DNA from: Glacieibacterium sp965200405
GTDB taxonomy: Bacteria; Pseudomonadota; Alphaproteobacteria; Sphingomonadales; Sphingomonadaceae
Reading direction: 5' to 3'
Length of the DNA stretch: 64,000 nucleotides
Assembly: GCF_965200405.1 (NCBI RefSeq)
Contig: NZ_OZ241356.1
Coordinates: 3,162,001 to 3,226,000, forward strand
The notes below the pieces were generated by a model that saw nothing but the letters and a program-made list of their open reading frames with translations, did not search any database and was not told the origin of the DNA. Numbering within the stretch: the stretch's first letter is position 1; each line of letters opens with the position of its first letter. Made by a program: the position numbers and the translations under genes. This document shows positions 34,378 to 41,261 of the stretch, one piece after another.

Positions 34378-34445
34378 CGAAAGCCAGCCGGAGGGGTGTC
34401 GCATGGTGCGCCATCAACGATCGGCCGACACGGAGTAACGGACAC

Positions 34446-34946
34446 ATGCCGTCATACGAGCATGTCTTCCTCTTGCGACAGGACCTGGCGACAGCCCAGG
34501 TCGAGGCGCTGAGCGAGACTTTCACCAAGATCATCACCGACGGCAAGGGCGCCGTTACCAAGAACGAATATTGGGGCCTGCGTACCCTCGCCTACCGGAT
34601 CAAGAAGAACCGCAAGGCGCATTACGTGATGTTCAACATCGATGCTCCGTCGCCGGCCGTCGCCGAGCTGGAGCGCCAGGTTGCGCTGAACGAGGACATT
34701 CTCCGCTACATGACCGTCAAGGTCGATGCGCTCGAAGTCGAGCCGTCGGCGATGATGCGTCGCAACGAAAGCCGCGAGCGCGACCGTGATGGCCGTGGCG
34801 GCGATCGTGACCGTGGCGACCGCGGTGATCGCGGCGACCGGGGCGACCGTCCGCGTGGCGGTGGTGGTGGCTTCGGCGGCGAGCGCTCAGGCGCTGGTGC
34901 CGGTGGCGGCGAGCGTGGCGGCGGTTTCCGCCCGCGCACGGCTTAA
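34446..34946 (+). CDS. rpsF: 30S ribosomal protein S6 with RGD-rich tail
   Basis: S6 binds 16S rRNA with S18 in the small-subunit platform. The conserved part (residues 1-100) shows PSYEHVFLLRQDLATAQVEA, NEYWGLRTLAYRIKKNRKAH, and LNEDILRYMTVKVDALE. It continues into an unusual tail of about 65 residues: acidic and basic repeats with several GDR/RGD units, then Gly-rich GGGGGFGG and a final GGGFRPRTA. The tail is low complexity and probably disordered. The ATG at 34446 follows CACGGAGTAACGGACAC. The operon continues with rpsR (14 bases on) and rplI. Confidence 0.96.
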   Translation: MPSYEHVFLLRQDLATAQVEALSETFTKIITDGKGAVTKNEYWGLRTLAYRIKKNRKAHYVMFNIDAPSPAVAELERQVALNEDILRYMTVKVDALEVEPSAMMRRNESRERDRDGRGGDRDRGDRGDRGDRGDRPRGGGGGFGGERSGAGAGGGERGGGFRPRTA

Positions 34947-34959
34947 GGAGGGCTGATAC

Positions 34960-35184
34960 ATGGGACGTCCATTTTTCCGCCGCCGCAAGAGCTGCCCGTT
35001 CTCCGGTCCCGATGCGCCGAAGATCGACTATAAGGACGTTCGCCTGCTGCAGGGCTTCGTCTCCGAGCGTGGCAAGATCGTACCGAGCCGCATCACTGCC
35101 GTCAGCGGCAAGAAGCAGCGCGAACTCGCCCAGGCGATCAAGCGCGCGCGCCATCTGGGCTTGCTGCCCTACCTCGTTAAGTAG
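34960..35184 (+). CDS. rpsR: 30S ribosomal protein S18
   Basis: S18 is a 74-residue, highly basic protein that forms a pair with S6 on 16S rRNA. It contains RPFFRRRKSCPFSGPDAPKI then the conserved DYKDVRLLQGFVSERGKIVP and SRITAVSGKKQRELAQAIKR segments. A TAAGGAGGG ribosome site precedes the ATG, overlapping the rpsF stop. Only one cysteine is retained in the N-terminal part (C10), as in many bacteria without a zinc-binding S18 form. It is the middle gene of rpsF-rpsR-rplI. Confidence 0.98.
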   Translation: MGRPFFRRRKSCPFSGPDAPKIDYKDVRLLQGFVSERGKIVPSRITAVSGKKQRELAQAIKRARHLGLLPYLVK

Positions 35185-35195
35185 GAGCAAATTCA

Positions 35196-35804
35196 ATGGA
35201 TGTGATCCTGCTCGAGCGCGTCGAGAAGCTTGGCAACATCGGGGACGTTGTCTCCGTAAAGCCCGGCTTCGCACGCAACTTCCTGCTGCCGCGCCAGAAG
35301 GCGCTGCGGGCCAGTGAAGCCAACAAGAAGCGGTTCGAGAACAACCGTGCCCAGATCGAAGCCGACAACGCCGGCCGTCGCGACGTCGCGGCTGTCGACG
35401 CCAAGGACATCGAGGGCAAGACGGTGACGCTGATCCGCCAGGCTTCGAACACCGGCCAGCTGTACGGTTCGGTCGCTACCCGCGACCTCGCCGACGCGCT
35501 GATCGCCGACGGTGCCAAGGTGACCCGTAACCAGATCGTCCTCGACAAGCCGATCAAGGCGCTCGGCCTGTACGACGTCAAGGTCGCGCTGCACCCCGAG
35601 GTTTCGGTGACCATCAAGGTCAACGTCGCTCGCTCCCCCGAGGAGGCCGAGCTGCAGGCCAAGGGCGTCAACGTCTCCGCCGACATGTTCGAGCGCGACG
35701 GTGCCGGCTTCACCGAGGACTTCGATCCCAACGCCGAGCCCGGCCTGCAGGGCGACAACGCGCCTGCACCAGCCGCCGAAGCGCCTGCGGACGACGAAGC
35801 CTAA
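35196..35804 (+). CDS. rplI: 50S ribosomal protein L9
   Basis: L9 bridges the L1 stalk region and helps keep the reading frame. The N-terminal domain (MDVILLERVEKLGNIGDVVS then VKPGFARNFLLPRQKALRAS) is followed by a connecting helix and the C-terminal domain (LYGSVATRDLADALIADG, LGLYDVKVALHPEVSVTIKV). At 202 residues it is longer than the typical 150; the extra part is an acidic Ala/Pro-rich tail, a common extension in Alphaproteobacteria. A GTAGGAGCAA ribosome site precedes the ATG. It ends the ribosomal operon, followed by the first large inverted repeat. Confidence 0.97.
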   Translation: MDVILLERVEKLGNIGDVVSVKPGFARNFLLPRQKALRASEANKKRFENNRAQIEADNAGRRDVAAVDAKDIEGKTVTLIRQASNTGQLYGSVATRDLADALIADGAKVTRNQIVLDKPIKALGLYDVKVALHPEVSVTIKVNVARSPEEAELQAKGVNVSADMFERDGAGFTEDFDPNAEPGLQGDNAPAPAAEAPADDEA

Positions 35805-35819
35805 ACTCTCGTTATATCG

Positions 35820-35905
35820 GTCATCCCGGCGAAGGTCGGGACCGAGTTACGCTACGGGGCACATACCCTGTAAGGTGGCTCGGTCCCGGTCTTCGCCGGG
35901 ATGAC
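35820..35905. repeat. Large inverted repeat (REP-like), copy 1
   Basis: Arms of 27 bases at 35820-35846 and 35879-35905 are inverted copies with two mismatches (GTCATCCCGGCGAAG... and ...CTTCGCCGGGATGAC). They are separated by 32 bases that can form a smaller imperfect stem. This is the GTCATCCCGGC-type palindrome common between genes of sphingomonads and other Alphaproteobacteria. It lies just after rplI and may also terminate that operon or stabilise its mRNA. Confidence 0.8.
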
Positions 35906-35928
35906 AGTTTCAAGATGAGGTCACGATC

Positions 35929-36201
35929 ATGACCGACGACACCTCGATCCCGACCACCGCGACCGACGTTCCGCCCGACCGCCTGTCGGCGACGCCCGGC
36001 ACGCCCTATTACGACGAGGCGACGCTGAGCCGCGGCATCGGCATCCGCTTCAACGGTACCGAGCGCACCACCGTCGAGGAATATTGCGTGTCCGAGGGCT
36101 GGGTCCGCCTGACGGTCGGCAACAGCCGCGACCGCCGTGGGAACCCGATCACCATCAAGCAGCAGGGCGTCGTCGAGCCGTGGTTCAAGGATATCGCCTG
36201 A
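35929..36201 (+). CDS. DUF3297 family protein
   Basis: This 90-residue protein matches the DUF3297 family, which is confined to Proteobacteria and has no known function. Family features here are PPDRLSATPGTPYYDEATLS followed by RGIGIRFNGTERTTVEEYCV and VRLTVGNSRDRRGNPITIKQ, ending VVEPWFKDIA. It is soluble, with no signal peptide. It is flanked on both sides by large inverted repeats. Confidence 0.9.
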   Translation: MTDDTSIPTTATDVPPDRLSATPGTPYYDEATLSRGIGIRFNGTERTTVEEYCVSEGWVRLTVGNSRDRRGNPITIKQQGVVEPWFKDIA

Positions 36202-36246
36202 ACCGAGACGGCGGTTGCCGCTGGTGAGGAAGGCCGGACGATGATC

Positions 36247-36358
36247 GTCATCCCGGCGCAGGCCGGGACCCATCAAGCGCCTCCAGCAGCATTGCGCGCC
36301 GCAGGCCTGGCCAAGTCGAATTTCGAGCTGAATGGGTCCCGGCCTTCGCCGGGATGAC
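36247..36358. repeat. Large inverted repeat (REP-like), copy 2
   Basis: Arms at 36247-36273 and 36332-36358 are 27-base inverted copies with one mismatch (GTCATCCCGGCGCAG... and ...CTTCGCCGGGATGAC), separated by 58 bases. The outer 17 or so bases of each arm match copy 1 at 35820. It follows the DUF3297 gene. The remainder of the gap to the next gene holds no clear feature. Confidence 0.8.
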
Positions 36359-36467
36359 GGTCTCTCTCAATAGCGCGACCTCTCACGCCCTCTCGCTCCC
36401 ACCCCCAAAACCTTGTGTTTCGTCCCCGTAACGTGCATTGCGCCGCCGTAACCACGGGGAGCGCGAC

Positions 36468-37259
36468 ATGGCACGCGAGCATTCGGCCGGGTCGTTGTCC
36501 GGGGTCAACCTCGCCGGCACCATCGGCGACGCGCTGCTCATGCACGCCCGCGAGCGTGCCATCCATTTCTTCCTGTTCCTGTTCGCGCTCGATGCGACCT
36601 GCCGCCGGGTCGCGGTGCTGGGCACCGGCCTGGTCGTCGAGCCCGCCCACGCCTTCGAGGTCGCCGCGACTCACCAGATCGACAGCGGCTTCCGCTCCAC
36701 TCACATCGACCATTACGACTTCGACGAGACCGACCCCAAGGTCGTCGACAAACCCTCGACGTCGTGCCGGCGCACCGACGCGGCGCATTTCTGCAACCTC
36801 GGCCTCGAAGCCCGGGTCTTCGCGCAACTCGCCGCTGCCGGCGGACGCGACGCCCATGCCCGCGACCTGCTCGACATGGCCAAGCGACTGGCGGGCAACA
36901 CCAAGCAACTGCCGCAGCGCGTCAACATCGGCCCTGACCGGGTCATCGATGTCCTGCACGGCGAGCTGGCCGGGGTCTTCCTCCGCGCCGCCCGCCCGAT
37001 GACGGTACCACCGCGCAACCAGGTCATGTCGCGCGCCAACCTTGCCGCCTATCTCGCTGCCGCCATCGCCGCGATGACCATCTACCGTGCCCAACAGGTC
37101 GTCCACGGCCGCCACGGCCTTGCCGCCTGCTGCGACAGCTATCTTATCGTCTATGCCAATCACGGCGAGACGATCTGGATGTCGCTCACCGGCTATATCG
37201 CGGCCGAGGCACTGGCCCGTCGCGACGCGCTCAACCTCGACGATTATCTGAACTGGTAG
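36468..37259 (+). CDS. Protein of unknown function, 263 residues
   Basis: I do not recognise this protein. It is predicted soluble or peripherally associated, with a hydrophobic stretch at about residues 32-42 (HFFLFLFALDA) and another at 187-199 (LAAYLAAAIAAMT). Cysteines lie at CRR near residue 44, SCRR near 98, FCNLGLEARVF near 107, and a CC pair in AACCDSYLIVYANHGE near 223. Histidines and acidic residues are common around STHIDHYDFDETDPKVVD. Codon use is GC-rich at third positions like its neighbours, and GGGGAGCGCGAC precedes the ATG, so it is likely a real gene. It stands 31 bases before rarA. Confidence 0.7.
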   Translation: MAREHSAGSLSGVNLAGTIGDALLMHARERAIHFFLFLFALDATCRRVAVLGTGLVVEPAHAFEVAATHQIDSGFRSTHIDHYDFDETDPKVVDKPSTSCRRTDAAHFCNLGLEARVFAQLAAAGGRDAHARDLLDMAKRLAGNTKQLPQRVNIGPDRVIDVLHGELAGVFLRAARPMTVPPRNQVMSRANLAAYLAAAIAAMTIYRAQQVVHGRHGLAACCDSYLIVYANHGETIWMSLTGYIAAEALARRDALNLDDYLNW

Positions 37260-37290
37260 CGCCGGGCCGCCCCGCCTATATCGCCAGTCG

Positions 37291-38601
37291 ATGTCCGACC
37301 TGTTCGCCGCCGAATTGCCGCCCGCCAGCAACCTCCCCGGCCAACCCCTGGCCGAGCGGTTGCGCCCTCGCGCGCTCGACGAGGTCGTCGGCCAGGAGCA
37401 TCTGACCGGCACCGACGGCGCCATCGGCCGCATGGTCACGGCGGGCAAGCTCGCCTCGCTGATCCTGTGGGGGCCGCCCGGCACCGGCAAGACCACGATC
37501 GCGCGGCTGCTCGCCGATGCCGTCGGCCTGCGCTTCGTGATGATCTCCGCCGTGTTCTCGGGGGTCGCCGACCTCAAGAAGCTGTTCGCCGAGGCCCGCG
37601 CTGCCGCCCGCGCCGGCCAGCGCACGCTGTTGTTCGTCGACGAGATCCACCGCTTCAATCGCGCCCAGCAGGACGGCTTCCTGCCCTATGTCGAGGACGG
37701 CACGATCACCCTCGTCGGCGCGACCACCGAGAATCCGAGCTTCGAACTCAACGCCGCGCTGCTCAGCCGGGCGCAGGTGCTGATCGTCCGCCGCCTCGAC
37801 GCCGCGGCGCTGGAGAAGCTGCTCGACCGCGCCGTCGCCGACGAGGGCCGCCCGCTGCCGCTCACCGCCGAAGCCCGCGATGCTCTCGTCGCCAGCGCCG
37901 ACGGCGACGGCCGCTTCCTGCTCAACCAGGCGGAGACGCTGTTCTCGATCCAGGTCGACGCGCCGCTCGAACCCGGCCAACTTCGCGACCTGCTGCACCG
38001 GCGCGTTGCGGTCTACGACAAGGACCGCGAAGGCCATTACAACCTGATCTCGGCGCTCCACAAAAGCCTGCGCGGCTCCGACCCGGACGCCGCGCTCTAC
38101 TATCTGGCGCGGATGCTGACGGCGGGCGAGGAGCCATTGTACGTCCTGCGGCGGTTGGTGCGCTTCGCCAGCGAGGACATCGGGCTGGCGGACTCCAACG
38201 CGCTGGTGGTGACCCTGGCGGCCAAGGAATCCTACGACTTCCTCGGCTCGCCCGAGGGTGAGCTGGCGATCGCCCACGCCTGCCTGTATCTCGCCACCGC
38301 GCCGAAATCGAACGCCGCCTACAAGGCGCAGAAGTCTGCGTGGCGGTCGGCGAAGGAGACCGGCTCGCTGATGCCGCCGCAGAACATCCTCAACGCGCCG
38401 ACCAAGCTGATGAAGACGCTCGGGTACGGCAAGGACTATGCCTATGACCATGACCAGGCCGACGGCTTTTCGGGTGCCGATTATTGGCCCGAGGAGATGA
38501 GCCCGCAGAGCTTCTATGCGCCGACCGATCGCGGCATGGAGAAGCGTATTGCCGAACGCCTTGCCGCCTGGGCCGAGCGCCGACGGGTGAAACCGCAATA
38601 G
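37291..38601 (+). CDS. rarA: Replication-associated recombination protein A (RarA/MgsA)
   Basis: RarA is an AAA+ ATPase that acts at stalled replication forks with SSB. The 436-residue protein has the family start PLAERLRPRALDEVVGQEHL, Walker A in LILWGPPGTGKTTIARLLA at about residue 60, Walker B in LLFVDEIHRFNRAQQDGFLP, and the sensor segment VGATTENPSFELNAALLSRA. The C-terminal part has the MgsA block (SALHKSLRGSDPDAALYYLA, RFASEDIGLADSNALVV, PPQNILNAPTKLMKTLGYGK). It follows the unknown gene and precedes a PEBP-family gene. Confidence 0.96.
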   Translation: MSDLFAAELPPASNLPGQPLAERLRPRALDEVVGQEHLTGTDGAIGRMVTAGKLASLILWGPPGTGKTTIARLLADAVGLRFVMISAVFSGVADLKKLFAEARAAARAGQRTLLFVDEIHRFNRAQQDGFLPYVEDGTITLVGATTENPSFELNAALLSRAQVLIVRRLDAAALEKLLDRAVADEGRPLPLTAEARDALVASADGDGRFLLNQAETLFSIQVDAPLEPGQLRDLLHRRVAVYDKDREGHYNLISALHKSLRGSDPDAALYYLARMLTAGEEPLYVLRRLVRFASEDIGLADSNALVVTLAAKESYDFLGSPEGELAIAHACLYLATAPKSNAAYKAQKSAWRSAKETGSLMPPQNILNAPTKLMKTLGYGKDYAYDHDQADGFSGADYWPEEMSPQSFYAPTDRGMEKRIAERLAAWAERRRVKPQ

Positions 38602-38635
38602 CTGCCGACGGTTGGGGCGGGGAGAGGAAACGAAC

Positions 38636-39202
38636 ATGCTGGAAAACCTGCCCGGAGCAATCGGCCGTGCCCTCAGCGGCATCCGTCCCGGCGTCGAGAA
38701 GACGACGATCCACGATGCGCGCCTCACCGCCCTGCCCGACACGATCACCCTGACGAGCCACGCTTTTCTCGACGGCGATGCGATGCCGGCGACCTTCACG
38801 GCCGACGGTGCCGGGACGTCGCCGCCCCTCGAATGGCGCGGCGTTCCCGCCGGCACGGCCGAGGTCGTCATCATCGTCGAGGATGCCGATTCGCCGACGC
38901 CGGCGCCGCTGGTCCACGCCATCGTCCACCGCCTGCCAGGCCGCGACTTCGGCATCGCGGAGGGCATGATCTCGTCCAGCCCGACGACATTGGCGCTGGG
39001 TCGCAACTCCTATCTCAAGGCCGGCTGGCTGCCTGCCGATCCGCCCAAGGGCCACGGCGTCCACCGCTACGTCTTCCAGATCTTCGCGCTCGGCAGCGCG
39101 AGCAGGCTGGGCGATCATCCCGGCCGTGCCGCGATCCTGGAGGCCCTGGTCAAGCATGCCACGGCGAAGGGCGTGCTCATCGGCACCTACCAGCGGGTGT
39201 GA
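38636..39202 (+). CDS. YbhB/YbcL family Raf kinase inhibitor-like (PEBP) protein
   Basis: This 188-residue protein has the phosphatidylethanolamine-binding-protein fold seen in E. coli YbhB. Ligand-site motifs are AGTSPPLEWRGVPAGTAEVV, then VEDADSPTPAPLVHAIVHRL, and GHGVHRYVFQIFAL. A substrate is not known for bacterial members. No signal peptide is evident. The ATG at 38636 follows a GGGAGAGGAAACGA leader, which is a good ribosome site. It may overlap the start of the next gene. Confidence 0.9.
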   Translation: MLENLPGAIGRALSGIRPGVEKTTIHDARLTALPDTITLTSHAFLDGDAMPATFTADGAGTSPPLEWRGVPAGTAEVVIIVEDADSPTPAPLVHAIVHRLPGRDFGIAEGMISSSPTTLALGRNSYLKAGWLPADPPKGHGVHRYVFQIFALGSASRLGDHPGRAAILEALVKHATAKGVLIGTYQRV

Positions 39203-40052
39203 ACTGACCCCGTTCACCCGCTTCGTCGGCATCGACTGGACCGGCGCCAAGGGCGAGCGCCACCGCGCCATCGCCGTCGCGGAGGCACTGGTCGGCGATG
39301 GTCCGCCGCGGCTGCTGGCGCCCGACCGCCCCTGGTCCCGGGCCGAGGTCGCGGCGTTGATCGCCGGCTACCGCGACGCCGGCGAGCGCGTGCTGGTCGG
39401 CATCGACATGTGCTTCGGCCTGCCCTTCGCGGATGCCGGCGGCTATTTCCCGGGTGGTCCGTCGCCCGCCGATGCCCGGACCCTGTGGCGCGAAGTCGAT
39501 GCCGTCTGCGCGGCCGATCCGCACCACGGCATCGCGACCTATGTCGATCACCGCCGCGATCACTTCTGGCTCGGCGCCGGTGACGGACCGCGCCGCGATC
39601 GTGCCCGCCTGCGCGTCGCCGAGCGGCTCGACCAGTCGCGTGGCAACGTCCCGTCGTCGGTGTTCGTCCTGCTCGGCGCGGCACAGTGCGGCAAGGCCAG
39701 CCTGTCGGGAATGCGCGTCCTTGCCGGGCTCGACGGCGTCCCGGCATGGCCGATGGACCCGCTGCCCGCCGACGGACCGGTGCTGGTCGAGATCTATTGC
39801 CGGCTGTTCGCGCAGATGGGCGGAGCGCGCGGCAAGCTGCGCTCGCGGCAGGTACTCGACGCGGCGCTGGTCGCATTGGGCAGCGCACCGTGCGGCGACA
39901 CCATCCCGGAGACGTTCGACGACCATATCGGCGACGCCCTCGTGTCGGCCGCCGGCCTGCGTGCGGTCGCCGCCGACCCATCGTACTGGTCGCCGGGCGA
40001 CCTCACGCCACAGATCGCCGCCACTGAAGGCTGGACCTTCGGCCTGCGCTAG
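39156..40052 (+). CDS. DUF429-like hypothetical protein
   Basis: The product has the look of an RNase H-like, DUF429-type protein: an early FVGIDWTGAKGERHRAIAVA strand pair with an acidic residue, then VLVGIDMCFGLPFADAGGYF, and a late ETFDDHIGDALVSAAGLRAV helix with aspartates that could form an acidic centre. I do not know a substrate. The start is uncertain. The recognisable part begins near 39210, where only a CTG (39204) is available, whereas ATG codons at 39156 and 39126 lie inside the PEBP gene. I list the nearer ATG. The neighbouring GNAT gene begins 44 bases after its stop. Confidence 0.7.
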   Translation: MPRRRACSSAPTSGCELTPFTRFVGIDWTGAKGERHRAIAVAEALVGDGPPRLLAPDRPWSRAEVAALIAGYRDAGERVLVGIDMCFGLPFADAGGYFPGGPSPADARTLWREVDAVCAADPHHGIATYVDHRRDHFWLGAGDGPRRDRARLRVAERLDQSRGNVPSSVFVLLGAAQCGKASLSGMRVLAGLDGVPAWPMDPLPADGPVLVEIYCRLFAQMGGARGKLRSRQVLDAALVALGSAPCGDTIPETFDDHIGDALVSAAGLRAVAADPSYWSPGDLTPQIAATEGWTFGLR

Positions 40053-40096
40053 TCCGCGCCGATTGCGGGCTTCGCCCTCGTCGCTAATGTCATCCG

Positions 40097-40579
40097 ATGA
40101 AGATCAGGAAAGCGGACGCCGGCGATAGCGAACCCATCCTGGCGGTCATCCTGCCGACCATAAGGCAGGGCTCGACCTACGCTCTCGACGCCGACATGAG
40201 CCCGGCGGCGGCGCTGGCCTATTGGCTGGCGCCGGACAAGGACGTCTTCGTGGTCGAGGACGACGGCGCGATCGTCGGCACCTATTACCTGCGCGCCAAT
40301 CAGGCCGGCGGCGGACGCCACGTCTGCAACTGCGGCTATATGACGAGCGCGGCGGCAACCGGCCGGGGTGTCGCGCGCTTGATGTGCGAGCACTCGCTGG
40401 AGCAGGCGCGCGCCTCGGGTTATCGCGCGATGCAGTTCAACTTCGTCGTCAGCGTCAACGAGCGGGCGGTGCGACTGTGGCAGTCGCTGGGGTTCGAAAC
40501 CGTCGGGCGCCTGCCGCTGGCGTTCCGGCACCCGGAACAGGGCTATGTCGACGCGCTGGTGATGTTCCGGACGCTTTGA
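40097..40579 (+). CDS. GNAT family N-acetyltransferase
   Basis: This 160-residue protein has the GNAT layout: KIRKADAGDSEPILAVILPT at the start, VFVVEDDGAIVGTYYLRANQ, NCGYMTSAAATGRGVARLMC with the acetyl-CoA pyrophosphate loop as ATGRGVA, and AVRLWQSLGFETVGRLPLAF near the end. This resembles L-amino acid N-acetyltransferases and related resistance acetyltransferases, but the substrate is unknown. The 190-base gap after it is comparatively AT-rich around 40620-40690 and holds the crcB leader; no riboswitch could be identified there. Confidence 0.88.
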   Translation: MKIRKADAGDSEPILAVILPTIRQGSTYALDADMSPAAALAYWLAPDKDVFVVEDDGAIVGTYYLRANQAGGGRHVCNCGYMTSAAATGRGVARLMCEHSLEQARASGYRAMQFNFVVSVNERAVRLWQSLGFETVGRLPLAFRHPEQGYVDALVMFRTL

Positions 40580-40769
40580 CAGCCGGGGCGGCGTTTCGGG
40601 ACCGGGCTGGGGCCGTTCACTGATTGCGCCAAATCAATTATCTATTTTCCTACAGACTCTCCTATACGGTACATCACTCCGTTCACGTTGCCTTTGGAAA
40701 ACATGTTCGTCCGCGTCTGTTGAGTCGCGCCTCCCGTTCCTCTCACCCGCCGCAGGAAAGGACACCGCG

Positions 40770-41261
40770 ATGCGCGTTTATACCATGAAGTTAAGTGAAC
40801 TTCCGCGGTTGGTCACCGGCGCGGCGTCGAGGTTCCCAAAACCGCCTACTCCAGCTAAACAGCGCCCGATGCTCTCACTTACAAATTTTCCGCCGGTGCT
40901 GCTGGTCATGATCGGCGGCGGCTTCGGTGCTGCGATGCGCTATCTCGTCGGGCGCTGGACGTTCGAGACCCTCGGGCCGGGACTGCCGTTCGGCACCTGG
41001 GGCGTCAACATCCTCGGCGGCCTGTTGATGGGCATGCTGGTCGGCTGGCTGGCCCTGCGCGGCGACGGCGGCGAGCCGCTGCGGCTGCTGCTTGGCGTCG
41101 GCGTGCTGGGCGGCTTCACCACCTTCTCGGCCTTCTCGCTGGAGGTCGTGCAGATGATCCTGCGCGGCGATGTCGGGCTGGCCGGCGCCTATGCCGTGTC
41201 GTCGGTCGCGGGCAGCGTCGTCGCGCTCTACTGCGGCACCCTGCTGGTGCGCTCGGCATGA
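40770..41261 (+). CDS. crcB: Fluoride efflux channel CrcB/Fluc
   Basis: CrcB (Fluc) forms a dual-topology dimer that exports fluoride. Four hydrophobic segments and the family motifs are present: GGGFGAAMRYLVGRWTFE, FGTWGVNILGGLLMGML, and GVLGGFTTFSAFSLEVVQMI with the conserved Phe/Thr filter. The frame has an N-terminal extension of about 33 residues before MLSLTNFPPVLLVMIGG. I keep the ATG at 40770 because it has a strong AGGAAAGGA site, while the inner ATG at 40869 has none. No fluoride riboswitch is visible upstream. Its stop overlaps rluC by four bases. Confidence 0.9.
   Translation: MRVYTMKLSELPRLVTGAASRFPKPPTPAKQRPMLSLTNFPPVLLVMIGGGFGAAMRYLVGRWTFETLGPGLPFGTWGVNILGGLLMGMLVGWLALRGDGGEPLRLLLGVGVLGGFTTFSAFSLEVVQMILRGDVGLAGAYAVSSVAGSVVALYCGTLLVRSA

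Noticed and set aside
34790..34870. Short tandem repeats resembling a CRISPR or satellite array
   Set aside because: They are in-frame GDR/RGD codons of the rpsF tail, with no spacers of constant length.
36273..37658. Minus-strand open frame of 461 codons opposite the unknown gene and rarA
   Set aside because: It crosses the inverted repeat and rarA, and codon bias supports the plus-strand frames instead.
40620..40690. AT-rich patch as a sign of a horizontally acquired island
   Set aside because: It is under 100 bases, flanked by genes of normal composition, and fits a promoter region.
40580..40770. Fluoride riboswitch upstream of crcB
   Set aside because: The conserved crcB-motif pseudoknot segments could not be found by eye; not reported as a feature.
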